Shown in pieces: positions 53,603-63,168 of a stretch of DNA of 64,000 nt. The first letter of the stretch is position 1, and every line of letters begins with the position of its first letter. A program made the translations under genes and the position numbers. Below the pieces are notes generated by a model. It did no database searches. It had not been told where the DNA came from and was given only the letters and a program-made list of their open reading frames with translations. This stretch comes from Devosia algicola. Its GTDB lineage: Bacteria; Pseudomonadota; Alphaproteobacteria; Rhizobiales; Devosiaceae. The DNA lies in contig NZ_CP118246.1 of assembly GCF_028816455.1 (NCBI RefSeq), positions 1,364,001 to 1,428,000 on the forward strand, written 5' to 3'.

Positions 53603-54541
53603 ATGAAGAAAATTATCATCGACACCGATCCGGGGCAGGACGATGCCGTGGCCATTCTTTTGGCGCTCGCATCGCCCCAAGAGTTGGATGTCGTGGGCAT
53701 CGTCGCCGTTGCCGGCAATGTCGGCCTGACTCAGAATGTCAAAAATGCGCTGAAAGTCGTTGAATTATCAGGTCGAAGCGACATTCCGGTTTACGCTGGT
53801 TGCCAACGTCCGTTGCGTCGCCCCTTGGTCACCGCCGAACATGTGCACGGGCAAACCGGGCTGGACGGACCAGACCTTCCCGATCCAGAAATTGCCATCC
53901 AACCCACGCACGGCGTCGATTACATCATAGAAACACTGATGAACGAGCCAGCCAAAACCGTAACCTTGTGCGCCCTTGGCCCGCTCACCAACATCGCCAT
54001 GGCACTGATCAAGCAACCCGCAATCGCCGAACGGATTGCCGAAATCGTCCTGATGGGCGGCGGCTATTTCGAGGCCGGCAACATCACGCCTGCTGCCGAG
54101 TTCAACATCTATGTCGATCCCGAGGCGGCCGATGTCGTCATGCGCTGCGGCGCCCCGATCACCATTCAACCCCTTGATGTGTCGCACGGCATGCAGGCGA
54201 CGCCGCCGCGTCTGGATGCCATCAAGCAGATCGGCAACAAGACCGGCGCCGCCGTCCACGCCATGCTGAGTTTTTCCGAAACTTTCGATCTCAAGAAATA
54301 TGGCTGGGCCGGTGCGCCCCTGCACGATCCCACGGTTATTGCCTATCTGCTGCGGCCAGAATTATTCGAGGGTCGCAAGTGCAATGTCACTATCGAAACG
54401 GCCAGCGAACTGACGGTCGGCATGACGGTTGTCGACTATTGGCACGTTACTGACCGCCCAAGAAACGCCACCTATTTGCGGCACGGCGATGCAGATGGCT
54501 ATTTTTCGCTGCTGACAGAGCGTCTGGCCCGCCTGCCCTGA
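53603..54541 (+). CDS. inosine/uridine-preferring nucleoside hydrolase
   Basis: N-ribohydrolase releasing bases from nucleosides. 312 aa from ATG 53603. The calcium-binding N-terminal IIIDTDPGQDDAVAILLAL carries the DTDPGxDD motif. ALGPLTNIAMAL and VLMGGGYFEAGNITPAAEFNIYVDPEAA near residue 155 shape the ribose site, and HDPTVIAYLL gives the last calcium Asp. It stands alone, divergent from the AI-2E family gene. Confidence 0.95.
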   Translation: MKKIIIDTDPGQDDAVAILLALASPQELDVVGIVAVAGNVGLTQNVKNALKVVELSGRSDIPVYAGCQRPLRRPLVTAEHVHGQTGLDGPDLPDPEIAIQPTHGVDYIIETLMNEPAKTVTLCALGPLTNIAMALIKQPAIAERIAEIVLMGGGYFEAGNITPAAEFNIYVDPEAADVVMRCGAPITIQPLDVSHGMQATPPRLDAIKQIGNKTGAAVHAMLSFSETFDLKKYGWAGAPLHDPTVIAYLLRPELFEGRKCNVTIETASELTVGMTVVDYWHVTDRPRNATYLRHGDADGYFSLLTERLARLP

Positions 54542-54612
54542 GTTCTAAAACCCATCTTGTCGCCGCATTTGCGGCGGCATAGGGTGGCGCACTTTCATCC
54601 CGGATCGACGAC

Positions 54613-55224
54613 ATGTCCCTGTTCACGCTGCTGGCTTTCACTCTCGCCTATGCGATAGCCGTTCTTGTTCCCGGCCCGGGCGTCGCCGCCGTCGTGGCGC
54701 GCGCCTTGGGCGGTGGTTTCAAAGGAGCATTTCCCATGGTCCTCGGCATTTTGGCCGGTGATCTGCTCTACTTCGTCTTTGCGGTTTTCGGGCTGGCTGC
54801 CATTGCCACCTATTTCGGCCCGATCTTCATTATTGTCCGTTGGGCCGGCGCCGCCTACTTGCTTTATGTTGCCTATCGGTTCTGGACCGCCCGTCCAGGC
54901 ACCGAACAAATGCGTCCCAAGCAGGAAAGCGCCACGAAAACATTTCTAGCCGGGTTTTCGCTCACCCTGGGAAATCCGAAAACCATCGTTTTCTATCTTG
55001 CGATCCTGCCCACGGTGATCCCGCTTGATCAGATGAACCCGTTGGCCTTTGCCGAACTGACCGCCATCGTTATCATCGTGCTGCTCGCCATCGGCTGCGG
55101 CTATGCGTTGCTCGCCTCGGTTGCCCGCGACTTCTTCCGCAGCGCCAAGGCGCTCGGTCGGCTCAACAAGACCGCCGGCGCCATGATGGCCACCGCTGCC
55201 GGCCTTGTCGTCTTGCAACATTAG
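54613..55224 (+). CDS. LysE-family translocator
   Basis: 203 aa with about six membrane helices. The N-terminal PGPGVAAVVARALGGGFKGAF and the mid TLGNPKTIVFYLAILPTVI match RhtB/LysE amino-acid exporters. The substrate is unknown; related proteins export threonine, homoserine or lysine. It is 71 bases downstream of the nucleoside hydrolase on the same strand. Confidence 0.9.
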   Translation: MSLFTLLAFTLAYAIAVLVPGPGVAAVVARALGGGFKGAFPMVLGILAGDLLYFVFAVFGLAAIATYFGPIFIIVRWAGAAYLLYVAYRFWTARPGTEQMRPKQESATKTFLAGFSLTLGNPKTIVFYLAILPTVIPLDQMNPLAFAELTAIVIIVLLAIGCGYALLASVARDFFRSAKALGRLNKTAGAMMATAAGLVVLQH

Positions 55225-55302
55225 CCCCGTATCGTCGCCCACCAACAAAAATCACGCCCAACCTATTTGACTTGCCTGCCCCGCCTGCTATTGAACCCGC
55301 GA

Positions 55303-55379
55303 GGGCCCATAGGCTCAATGGTTAGAGCCGACCGCTCATAACGGTCTGGTTCCAGGTTCGAGTCCTGGTGGGCCCACCA
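55303..55379 (+). tRNA. tRNA-Ile2 (anticodon CAT, read as lysidine-AU), with one extra base
   Basis: Acceptor GGGCCCA/TGGGCCC, anticodon arm GACCG-CTCATAA-CGGTC, T arm CCAGG-TTCGAGT-CCTGG and encoded CCA are all good. Anticodon CAT plus the GGGCCC acceptor and GGTTAGAGC D-loop match the minor isoleucine tRNA, whose C34 is modified by TilS to read AUA, rather than initiator or elongator Met. The length is 77 rather than 76: the near-universal TAGCTCA of the D-arm reads TAGGCTCA, an extra G at 55312/13. This is the same AG[N]CT insertion seen in the broken genes. Confidence 0.85.
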
Positions 55380-55465
55380 ATCTTTTCACGCACGTGGCCG
55401 CCAAACGCGGCGTTCAAACCGCGTTCGCCAGTGTCGTAACAATCAGGGCAATCGTCCTGCCGTTT

Positions 55466-56551
55466 CTAGGACGTGGTGGCCATGAATTGGTCAATTGAGG
55501 CTTGCATGGCCTCGCCCTCAATCGTTCTGGCGATGCCAACAAGTTCATCAACCAGCGAGCGTGGCATAGGGAGGCCCTCTTCCTGCCGCCTCGCCATCGT
55601 TTGGTGCTCGATCTCCCCGGGAATGTACATGCGTTGACGGTCATCCCACATCGGCGAATTTTTCACGGTCTGATAAAAGCTGTCCATCCGATCCAAAAAC
55701 TCGGATGCTCCCATCAACACCGTTGGATCGATCGCGATCACCATATGGCCAGTGTCGCTGGTTTTGTCCGGCGCCCCATACATGCTCTTGATATCGAACT
55801 GGAATGCGCCACCGCTGATGACGCCACACAGGATATCGACCATAAGTGACAGGCCAAAACCCTTGTGCCCACCCAACGGCAGCAAGAAGCCTTCAAAGCC
55901 GATGCGTGGATCGTCGGTCGGTTTGCCGGATCGATCCGTCGCCCATGTCATCGGTATTTTTTCGCCTTTTTCCTCGGCGAGAAGCAGCTTGCCCCCTGCT
56001 ACCGAGGACATTGAAATATCCAGCAGAAACGGAAATCCGAGTCGCGTCGGCGCGCCAAAAGCAATAGGGTTATTGCCTGTTATCGGTTTTGACCCACCCG
56101 GCACGACCAGATTCGGGGTTACATTGGTCATAGATAGCGCCAGCATGCCCTGGTCAGTGGCCTGACGGGCATAAAGTGCGGCGGCGCCAAAATGGTTGGA
56201 ATTGGTCACGCTGACGGCGCCGATGCCATATTCCTTGGCCAGGGCAATGGCACGCTCCATGGCCGCATGACCGACCAGAAACCCCATGCCCTCATTGCCA
56301 TCCATAACTTCAAAGCCGCCACGCGCCGCGATAGTGCTGACCTCGGGATTGGCCTTGATCACATGCCCCATCAGGCGTTTGGCATAGATGGGCATGCGCA
56401 GCAGACCGTGGGAATCTATACCCCACAAATTGGTTGTCACCATACTTTGGCTGCACAGTTGCGCATTGGCGGTGGTCATGCCCAGACCTGCAAACATCTG
56501 ATAGAGAAACAGTTGGAGGTCGCTCGCGGCGACAGTGATGTCGTTTGACAT
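55466..56551 (-). CDS. Ldh2/malate-lactate dehydrogenase family oxidoreductase
   Basis: 361-aa NAD(P)-dependent oxidoreductase of the MDH/LDH2 family, unrelated to classical lactate dehydrogenases. Family segments: LWGIDSHGLLRMP near residue 43, VTNSNHFGAAALYA near residue 115, GNNPIAFGAP near residue 158, and GGHKGFGLSLMVDILCGVISGG near residue 228. The 2-hydroxyacid substrate cannot be deduced; neighbours suggest sugar-acid catabolism. It lies directly downstream of the cupin gene, five bases apart. Confidence 0.92.
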   Translation of the reverse strand: MSNDITVAASDLQLFLYQMFAGLGMTTANAQLCSQSMVTTNLWGIDSHGLLRMPIYAKRLMGHVIKANPEVSTIAARGGFEVMDGNEGMGFLVGHAAMERAIALAKEYGIGAVSVTNSNHFGAAALYARQATDQGMLALSMTNVTPNLVVPGGSKPITGNNPIAFGAPTRLGFPFLLDISMSSVAGGKLLLAEEKGEKIPMTWATDRSGKPTDDPRIGFEGFLLPLGGHKGFGLSLMVDILCGVISGGAFQFDIKSMYGAPDKTSDTGHMVIAIDPTVLMGASEFLDRMDSFYQTVKNSPMWDDRQRMYIPGEIEHQTMARRQEEGLPMPRSLVDELVGIARTIEGEAMQASIDQFMATTS

Positions 56552-56555
56552 AGGG

Positions 56556-57099
56556 CTAACCTTTGTTGGGTGCTGGTAGCGGCTCGGCGCTCACCATGAT
56601 GGAGGCAAATACACAGGGCTTGTCGCTGCGGTTGTGCCAGGTATGGGTAGTGCCGCGCTGAATCAGCACATCGCCTGCTTTGAGCAGCACGGCGCCTGTT
56701 TCGAGCACGGCGTGAATTTCGCCTGACAGGATGATGTTGTAATCGACGGTGTCATTGCGGTGCATGCCGGGGTCGGCGGCATCCTCGATGACATGTTGGG
56801 TCGCCTGAATGATCTCAAAGTCGGCAGCAGATAGATCCGGACGCTGAACCTGATCAGGCATGAACTCCACAATTCTGAAGCGCGAACCACCAACCGGGGG
56901 ATGGTGTTTAACTGGGCCTGCACCGGCATCCTCGGTGCCGCCAAGTTGGGCCAATGGACCAGTGGTTTCCCAAAGGCTCATGAAACACCAGTCCGCGCCC
57001 GGGCTGGTCAAGAACAGCGCCCGCAGGTCCATCCAGCATAAAACAGGATTTTCCGGCCGAGTTTGTCGCCGTTACTACCCGACGAACCGCAATGGTCAT
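56556..57099 (-). CDS. cupin domain protein (frameshifted near its start)
   Basis: Small single-domain cupin. The double-stranded beta-helix holds the metal-binding motifs: GMHRNDTVDYNIILSGE near residue 110 and GDVLIQRGTTHTWHNRSDKP near residue 145. An ORF begins at 57032, but codons in another frame from ATG 57099 (GGGAG seven bases upstream) give MTIAVRRVVTATNSAGKS, the usual start of this cupin group. One extra G in a GGG run near 57021-57023 reconciles the two. The repaired length is about 180 aa. This break is not at GAGCT. The function may be isomerase or dioxygenase-like, in the same catabolic operon as the dehydrogenase. Confidence 0.8.
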
Positions 57100-57171
57100 G
57101 TCATTTCTCCCTGCCCTATCGCCCGGCATTCAGTGTTTGCACAGGCATCGATTATGTCGACTTTCCAAGTG

Positions 57172-57200
57172 TTGACAATTTTGCTGACAATTGCAATAGT
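57172..57200 (+). promoter_or_regulatory. promoter and direct repeats upstream of the sugar-binding protein gene
   Basis: TTGACA (57172-57177) and AATAGT (57195-57200) are spaced 17 bases apart, a good sigma-70 promoter 64 bases before the binding-protein start. TGACAATT is repeated at 57173-57180 and 57185-57192, 12 bases apart and overlapping the promoter. That is the expected layout for a repressor site of the nearby GntR-family regulator, though this link is inferred. Confidence 0.55.
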
Positions 57201-57263
57201 TCATTTGGAGATGACGTTTGTTCGCCCGAAATCTGGCCAGCGTCTCAATCTGAGGAGGATTGA

Positions 57264-58309
57264 ATGAATACAAAAATCACACGTCGCGGCCTTGGCCGTA
57301 TCGCAGTGGCCGGACTTGCCGGCACGGCAATGGTTGCCAGCGGCATCCTGCCGTCATGGGCCCAGGACAAGCCACGTTACGCCATGCTGGTGCGCGTCTT
57401 GGGCAACACCGCATTTGAGTTGGCCCATGTTGGAGCCCAGGAAGCCGCCGACGAGGAAGGTGTCGAGCCTTATCTTCACCGGCCCAACGGAAAATACCGC
57501 CGAGGGTCAGATCGCCTTGATCAATTCGCTCGTCGCCCAGCGCGTCGATGCGTTGATCCTGTCCGCCAATGACGCTACGGCGCTGACGCCATCGCTACAG
57601 CAGGCCGCCCGGCGCGGGGTCAAGGTTGTGACCTTTGACCAGGATACCGATCCCAACGCCCGCACGCTTTCCATCGCCTCCTCAACCAATGCCTTGATTG
57701 CGCTCGGACCCGCCAAAATTGCGCTGGATCTGACCGGTGGCACCGGCGAGGTCGGCATTGTATCAGGACCCGCCAACTCGACCACGCAGAATGATTGGGT
57801 CAATGAAATGATCCGTCTGACCAAGGAAGACGATGCCTTCAAGGGCCTCAATGTCGTTGAAGTGGCCTATGGCGACGAACGGTCTGACAAAGCCTACAAT
57901 GAGGCGCTGGCTCTCGTGAACAAATACCCTGACCTAAAGGTAATCGTTTGCTACAGGCTCCGTAGGTCTGGCCGCCGCTGCTCAAATGGTGACGGATCAG
58001 AATTTGATCGGCAAAGTCTATGTAACCGGCCTTGGCTTTGCCAACGAAATGGTGGGCTATGTCAAATCGGGCGCCGTTCCCGCCTTTGCCATCTGGAACA
58101 TGGTCGACGTCGGCTATACCACCGTCTACGCGGCAAAAGCTGTCGTTGATGGTGAGGTAACCGGTGCCACCGGCGATGTCATTCATGCCGGTCGGATGGG
58201 CGATTTGACCGTCGGCGACAATAGCACCGCCGTCATGGGCGAATTGTTTGTCTACGACAAAACCAATGTCCAAGAGGCCGCCGACCTTATTGCGTCACTC
58301 CAGAAATAG
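57264..58309 (+). CDS. sugar ABC transporter substrate-binding protein (two frameshifts)
   Basis: Periplasmic binding protein of the ribose/rhamnose type. The start MNTKITRRGLGRIAVAG at 57264 has GAGGAGG upstream and a twin-arginine (RR) signal, cleaved near SWAQDK. The LacI-like fold includes VDALILSANDATALTPSLQQAA and VTFDQDTDPNARTLSI. Extra bases in AG[N]CT at 57468/69 (GVE to LIFTGPTENTAEG) and 57956/57 (VIV..YS to SVGLAAAAQMVTDQN) split it. The repaired length is about 347 aa. The sugar is unknown; similarity is to rhamnose- or autoinducer-2-type binding proteins. Confidence 0.9.
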
Positions 58310-58418
58310 TAACTGACCAGCGGGGCCATGTCCCGCTGATCCACTCCAACAGGTATCAGCAGGGACTGGTGCATCGCGTCGCGATCCGCAACTTGGCGTT
58401 AACAAAGGCGATAGTGTC

Positions 58419-59936
58419 ATGGCACCACTGCTCACGATATCAAATCTGGCCAAGCGGTTTGCCGGCGTACACGCACTGAAAAGCGTTTCGTTGCAGGCTC
58501 AGGCAGGACGAGTTCTCGCCGTAATTGGCGAAAATGGTGCTGGCAAATCCACGCTGGTCAAAATATTGACCGGCAATTTTGCGCCCGATGCTGGCGAGAT
58601 CATTTTTGACGGTGAGCAACATCAATTCTCGGGCCCTCAACAGGCGGCCTCTATTGGTATCTCGGCCATCCAGCAGGAGCCGTCGCTGTTCGACGATCTC
58701 AGTGTGGCCGAAAACATTTTCGTTGGTGCTCAACCCGAACGGGGCGTGGCCGGAATCGACTGGCGCACGATGCGTCAGCGCTCCCGCCAACTGCTGGCAG
58801 ACATCGGAGTCAACCTCGACCCCAATATGTTGATGCGCAATTTGAGCGTTGCCGAGCGCCATCAGGTGTCGCTGGCGCGCGCCTTGTCGACAGATGCAAA
58901 GCTGATCATCTTTGACGAGCCCACGTCCGCCCTGTCGCAATCTGAAATTCGTCACCTTTACGGCATTGTCGAGCAGCTGCGTGATCAGGGCAAGGCCATC
59001 ATTTTCATCTCTCACAAATTCGATGAAATATATCGGATCTGCGATGATTATGTCGTTCTTCGCGATGGCGAAACAGTCGATGAAGGTGAACTGGCTGACA
59101 TCGGTCAGGAACATCTGATTTCCCAAATGGTGGGACGTTCGCTCACAGAAATATATCCCAAGGCGGCAGTTAAGGTCGGTGCCCCGGTGTTGGAGGTACA
59201 AAATTTCAGCCATCCCACCGAATTTGCCAACATCGGCTTCCAACTACGAGAACGAGAAATACTTGGGTTCTACGGGCTGGTCGGCTCGGGACGCACCGAG
59301 GTCATGGAAGCAATTTTCGGACTGAAGGATCACTCTGGCACATTAAGCGTTGGCGGGGTGGAGCAAGACATTCGCCGACCGAACGATGCCATGGCTGCGG
59401 GTATCGCCTATGTGCCTGAAGATCGCCAACGCCACGGTGCGCTGACGGCCTTCTCCATTCGCGACAACATTTCACTGCCAATAATCAATCGATTGGCCCG
59501 TTGGGGATTCCTCATGCCGGGGCGCGAGCAGGAACTGGTCGACCGCTATGGTCAGGACATGGAAATCAAGGCCTCCAGCTGGAGCCAACCTGTGGCAGAA
59601 CTTTCCGGTGGCAATCAACAAAAAGTGGTGCTCGGCAAATGGTTGGCTACCAACCCTTCGATCATCATTCTGGATGAACCCACCAAGGGCATTGATGTTG
59701 GCACCAAGGCTGCCGTGCATCGCCATATCGGCAAACTTGTGCAACAGGGCCTTTCAGTCATTCTCGTTTCGTCCGAGCTCGAGGAGGTTCTGGCACTGGC
59801 CGACCGCATGGTGGTCATGCGTCAGGGGCGAATTGATGCGGTGCTGGAACGTGCCGATTTTTCACCAGAACTGGTTATGGCCAAGGCCGCTGGCGTTTTG
59901 CCAGGCAGCGATAATGTGAAGCAGGCTGCTCGATGA
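58419..59936 (+). CDS. sugar ABC transporter ATP-binding protein (two ATPase domains)
   Basis: 505 aa, RbsA/XylG type with two fused ATPase halves. The first half has Walker [15 protein letters not shown] near residue 36, [15 protein letters not shown] and [15 protein letters not shown]. The second has the degenerate loop [16 protein letters not shown] near residue 287, VPEDRQRHG, signature [15 protein letters not shown] near residue 395 and [14 protein letters not shown]. Only the first site is expected to bind ATP canonically. Overlaps the next gene by ATGA. Confidence 0.96.
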   Translation: MAPLLTISNLAKRFAGVHALKSVSLQAQAGRVLAVIGENGAGKSTLVKILTGNFAPDAGEIIFDGEQHQFSGPQQAASIGISAIQQEPSLFDDLSVAENIFVGAQPERGVAGIDWRTMRQRSRQLLADIGVNLDPNMLMRNLSVAERHQVSLARALSTDAKLIIFDEPTSALSQSEIRHLYGIVEQLRDQGKAIIFISHKFDEIYRICDDYVVLRDGETVDEGELADIGQEHLISQMVGRSLTEIYPKAAVKVGAPVLEVQNFSHPTEFANIGFQLREREILGFYGLVGSGRTEVMEAIFGLKDHSGTLSVGGVEQDIRRPNDAMAAGIAYVPEDRQRHGALTAFSIRDNISLPIINRLARWGFLMPGREQELVDRYGQDMEIKASSWSQPVAELSGGNQQKVVLGKWLATNPSIIILDEPTKGIDVGTKAAVHRHIGKLVQQGLSVILVSSELEEVLALADRMVVMRQGRIDAVLERADFSPELVMAKAAGVLPGSDNVKQAAR

Positions 59937-60992
59937 CCGAGACAATGACCGTCAACACATCCGCCCCGGCCGCCAGACCGCGTCGCCGCAGTTTACCCCG
60001 CGAGGGCGTCCTGTTCATAACGATTTGCCTGATGCTGATCGGCATCGCACTGCGGGCGCCCGAATATCTTGCATTCAAGAACTTCGACAATTTGGTCTAC
60101 AACTTTGGCTTCCTGACCATTCTGGTTCTGGGTCAGTTGCCCGTGCTGATCTCACGCGGCATTGACCTTTCACAAGCCTCGACGCTAGCATTTGCCGGCA
60201 TGTTGCTGGCGCTGATTTCCCAGCAATATCCCGGCGTACCGGCGGTGGTTTTTCTTGTTGCCTCGATCGGCATCGGCGCTGTCATGGGCGCTATCAATGG
60301 CGGTCTGATCTCGCTGATGAAACTGCCCCCGATCATCATGACACTGGGGACGATGACCATCTATCGAGGCTTCGTCTATTTGCTAAGCGGTGGCGCATGG
60401 GTGTCGTCCAACGAGCCTATCGGACAATTTCAAATCGATCGCCTCGCTTCAATTCCTCGGCCTGCCCCTGGTATTCTGGATCACCTTGGTGGTGATAGCC
60501 CTGTTTTGGTACCTGATGGCCGCCATGCGAACTGGCCGCAATATTCTGGCGGTCGGGGGCAACCCGTCTGCCGCGCGCTATGCGGGCATTTCCATCGAGC
60601 GCACCGAATTTCTGGTCTATGTTCTTTCTGGCGCCGCGGCCGGTCTGGTCGGCTACCTCTGGACTGCCCGGTTTGCAATCGCATACACCCAAGCGGCTGA
60701 GGGGCGCGAATTTGCCATTATCGCTGCCTGCGTCATCGGTGGCGTCAGCATAGCGGGCGGGCGCGGCACGGTGATCGGCGCCGTGCTTGGCGCGGGCTTT
60801 ATCACCATCATCGACACAGCCCTGCCGTTCCTTCGGATCAGCCCCTTTGCGCAAACTGCCATTTTGGGTGCGGTTATCCTGATCGCGGTCGCCGCCAATG
60901 CATGGACTGAACGCAAGCCGGGACGGCAAATTCTGCGCCGCGACGACGCTAGCGCCAGCCAGGATAGTCACAGCCACGGGAGCGCCACATGA
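59933..60992 (+). CDS. sugar ABC transporter permease 1 (frameshifted)
   Basis: BPD_transp_2-type permease with eight to nine helices. The first piece runs to WVSSNE with LPVLISRGIDLSQAS near residue 70, the second from LSDNFKSIASLQFLGLPLVFW to the end with AVGGNPSAARYAGISIER and GRGTVIGAVLGAGFI. One extra base in GAG[C]CT at 60416/17 separates them. The repaired length is about 352 aa. ATGA overlaps at both ends. Confidence 0.92.
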
Positions 60993-61976
60993 CGTCAATT
61001 CGGGATCGTCTCAAAAGCGCCGCTACCAGTTGGGAAGCCGCATTGGTCGTATTGTTGGGAGGCGTGGTAGTTCTCAATTCATGGCTCTCACCCTATTTTC
61101 TGGACTATTATAATCTCATCGACAGCACGTTGAGCCTTTTCGGAGAAAGCGCTCATCGCCCTGCCAATGGCGCTGCTGATTATCTCTCGCGAAATCGACG
61201 TGTCAGTCGCCTCGATCGCGGCGCTGGCCGCAGTGATGATGGGCATTGCCGCCGACGCGGGCCTCGGCGCACCCGGCCTGGTGGCCGTGGGGCTCGCAAC
61301 GGGCCTGGCCGCAGGATTGCTCAACGGCGCCATCGTCAGCGTGTTGCGTGTGCATTCGATCGTGGTCACCATCGGCACATTGTCACTTTATCGCGGTATC
61401 GCCGTGGCCATCGTCGGTGATGGCGCCTACACCAATTTTCCCGCCGACTTCGCCTTCCTCGGACGGGGTTATCTCTGGGATGTTGTGCCGGTTGAATTTG
61501 TCATCTATCTGGTAGCGACCATCGGTTTTGCCGTCCTGCTCCATGCCAGCATTATCGGTCGACGCATCTTCGCCATTGGCAGTAACCCCGAAGCCGCACT
61601 CTATTCCGGTGTGGCCGTAACCCGCTATCGCGTTGGATTGTTTGCTCTAACCGGTCTGATGGCCGGTCTGGCCGCTGTACTATTGACCAGCCGACTGGGC
61701 AGCGTGCGCCTCAACATCGCTACAGGCTGGGAACTGCAGGTCATCACCATGGTCGTGCTGGGCGGGGTTGGCATCGCTGGCGGCACCGGTTCAATTCTGG
61801 GCGTCACCCTCTCGGTATTCCTGATTGGGCTTTTGACCTTTGGCCTGTCGCTGGTCAACGTGCCCGGCATCGTCATGAATATATATCTGGGCCTCCTGCT
61901 GATCAGCGCTATTGCATTGCCCAATCTGATCCGGATTGGCGCCACCATCCTCAAATCCACAAGTAAGGAAACTTGA
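60989..61976 (+). CDS. sugar ABC transporter permease 2 (frameshifted)
   Basis: Second permease; the heterodimer with permease 1 is typical of rhamnose- or AI-2-type importers. The N-terminus MTSIRDRLKSAATSWEAA leads through LSPYFLDYYNLIDSTLS. One extra base in GAG[C]CT at 61135/36 then shifts the frame; removing it gives FSEKALIALPMALLIISREIDVSVASIAAL. The rest is intact with AIGSNPEAALYSGVAVTRYR and GGTGSILGVTLSVFLI. The repaired length is about 328 aa. Confidence 0.92.
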
Positions 61977-62273
61977 ATGAAACTCTATTTTATTACCGAA
62001 AAAGTCACGCGCGAAGCCATGATGACCGTCAAGGAAGCTCCCGGTCGTGCCAAGGGTGTTGTGACCTTTGCAGCATCGTTCGATGTTCGCATCATCGAGT
62101 TTTTCTACTGCAACAACCTTTTCGATTTCGTCATGAAAGTCGAGGCGCCGGACGAAGAGTCGGTTACCGCTTTTGTCATGGCATTGAATAAGTCGGGCAA
62201 TGTGACAGCGCAGATGACACGCGCCTACACGCCTGACGAATGGGCCGGATTGGTCGAACGTCTCCCGGCTTGA
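61977..62273 (+). CDS. GYD-domain protein
   Basis: 98 aa. MKLYFITEKVTREAMMTV, AKGVVTFAASFDVRIIEFFYC, DFVMKVEAPDEESVTAFVMAL and SGNVTAQMTRAYTPDEW form the ferredoxin-like alpha-beta pattern of GYD-domain proteins. Function unknown in general. It starts on the base after the permease stop, so it is translated with the transporter; such small dimeric proteins beside catabolic operons may act as isomerases or dehydratase partners, but that is speculation. Confidence 0.78.
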   Translation: MKLYFITEKVTREAMMTVKEAPGRAKGVVTFAASFDVRIIEFFYCNNLFDFVMKVEAPDEESVTAFVMALNKSGNVTAQMTRAYTPDEWAGLVERLPA

Positions 62274-62308
62274 CCGTTCGACCCGGCCAAGGACGTACGC
62301 GACCTTGG

Positions 62309-63004
62309 CTACACAACCACCCGCAAGCGACGCGGCTGTGAAACAGCGGGTTCGGCATTGCCATATTTCATCCGGTAACGCTGGCCATATTCTTCAACAC
62401 GACGGAGATCAAAATGCCGGAGGACCGTATCGATCAGTTTGGCATTATCCGTGCCCTTCATGGCCTCTATGATTTCCCAATGATGTTCCGTGACCCGCTC
62501 CATGACGCTGCGATCACCATATTTCATCGCCGTAATCGCGTGCACGCGAATGGCAAAGTCCTCAATGGCGGCCACAAGCGTTGTGTTGGCGCAGGCCGAA
62601 AACTGGGTGCGATGAAACTCCGTATTCAGATGCAGGACGGCTCGGTAATCCCCATCTTCGATCGCTTTGGAATGCCGTTCCTGAATCGCCGCCATTCTGT
62701 CAGTAATGTCGGGGTCTACCGGCAACTTGGTCACCGACGCCGCATGACTTTCGAGCACCGCGCGCACATCGTAGATTTCGCGCACCTCGGTCGGTGTCAT
62801 TTCACGCACCAGCACGCCACGATTGGGCACACGGTCAATAAATCCCAGTTCTTCGAGATGCAGAAACGCCTCGCGGATCGTATGCCGCTTGACGCTGAAC
62901 CGCTCTGCCAGGCGCTCTTCGGCCAATTTGTTGCCGGCCGGAAAAATGCCGAGGACGATATCCTCGTACAGGGTCGTGACAATTCTGGTAATCGCGCTGG
63001 TCAA
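62309..63004 (-). CDS. GntR-family regulator (FCD subfamily)
   Basis: 231 aa with an N-terminal winged helix (about residues 5-70; KLAEERLAERFSVKRHTIREAFLHLEELG) and a C-terminal FCD ligand domain (about 80-210) holding the metal-binding His/Asp pattern in HLNTEFHRTQF and VTEHHWEIIEAM. The first start codon in the frame is a TTG at 63004 with GGAG seven bases before it. It is divergent from the aldolase gene and convergent with the transporter operon, so it probably represses this catabolic locus until a sugar acid is present. Confidence 0.9.
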   Translation of the reverse strand: MTSAITRIVTTLYEDIVLGIFPAGNKLAEERLAERFSVKRHTIREAFLHLEELGFIDRVPNRGVLVREMTPTEVREIYDVRAVLESHAASVTKLPVDPDITDRMAAIQERHSKAIEDGDYRAVLHLNTEFHRTQFSACANTTLVAAIEDFAIRVHAITAMKYGDRSVMERVTEHHWEIIEAMKGTDNAKLIDTVLRHFDLRRVEEYGQRYRMKYGNAEPAVSQPRRLRVVV

Positions 63005-63168
63005 CTCGGCACTCCAATGACGGCTCGGATCGGCGCGTGCGTTCGGTTTGGGCGAAGCACCCCTAGAGCAGTGCCAGAATACCGGACTGACAACCCCAAT
63101 TACAATATATTAGTCGCGCCAACGTGCCCGGCATTCTCTCGACCACTGACCAACAGGAGGGCCCGCTG
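63005..63168. promoter_or_regulatory. gntR-aldolase divergent intergenic region
   Basis: 164 bases between divergent genes. An AT-rich core with TATATT near 63106-63111 could be a -10 box for the aldolase. A TGACAA at 63088-63093 matches the half-repeat found twice in the binding-protein promoter, supporting one shared regulator, though one hexamer is weak evidence. Confidence 0.35.

Noticed and set aside
55303-55379. tRNA-Ile2 as attachment site of an integrated island
   Set aside because: No integrase, direct repeat of the tRNA 3' end, or foreign base composition was seen on either side.
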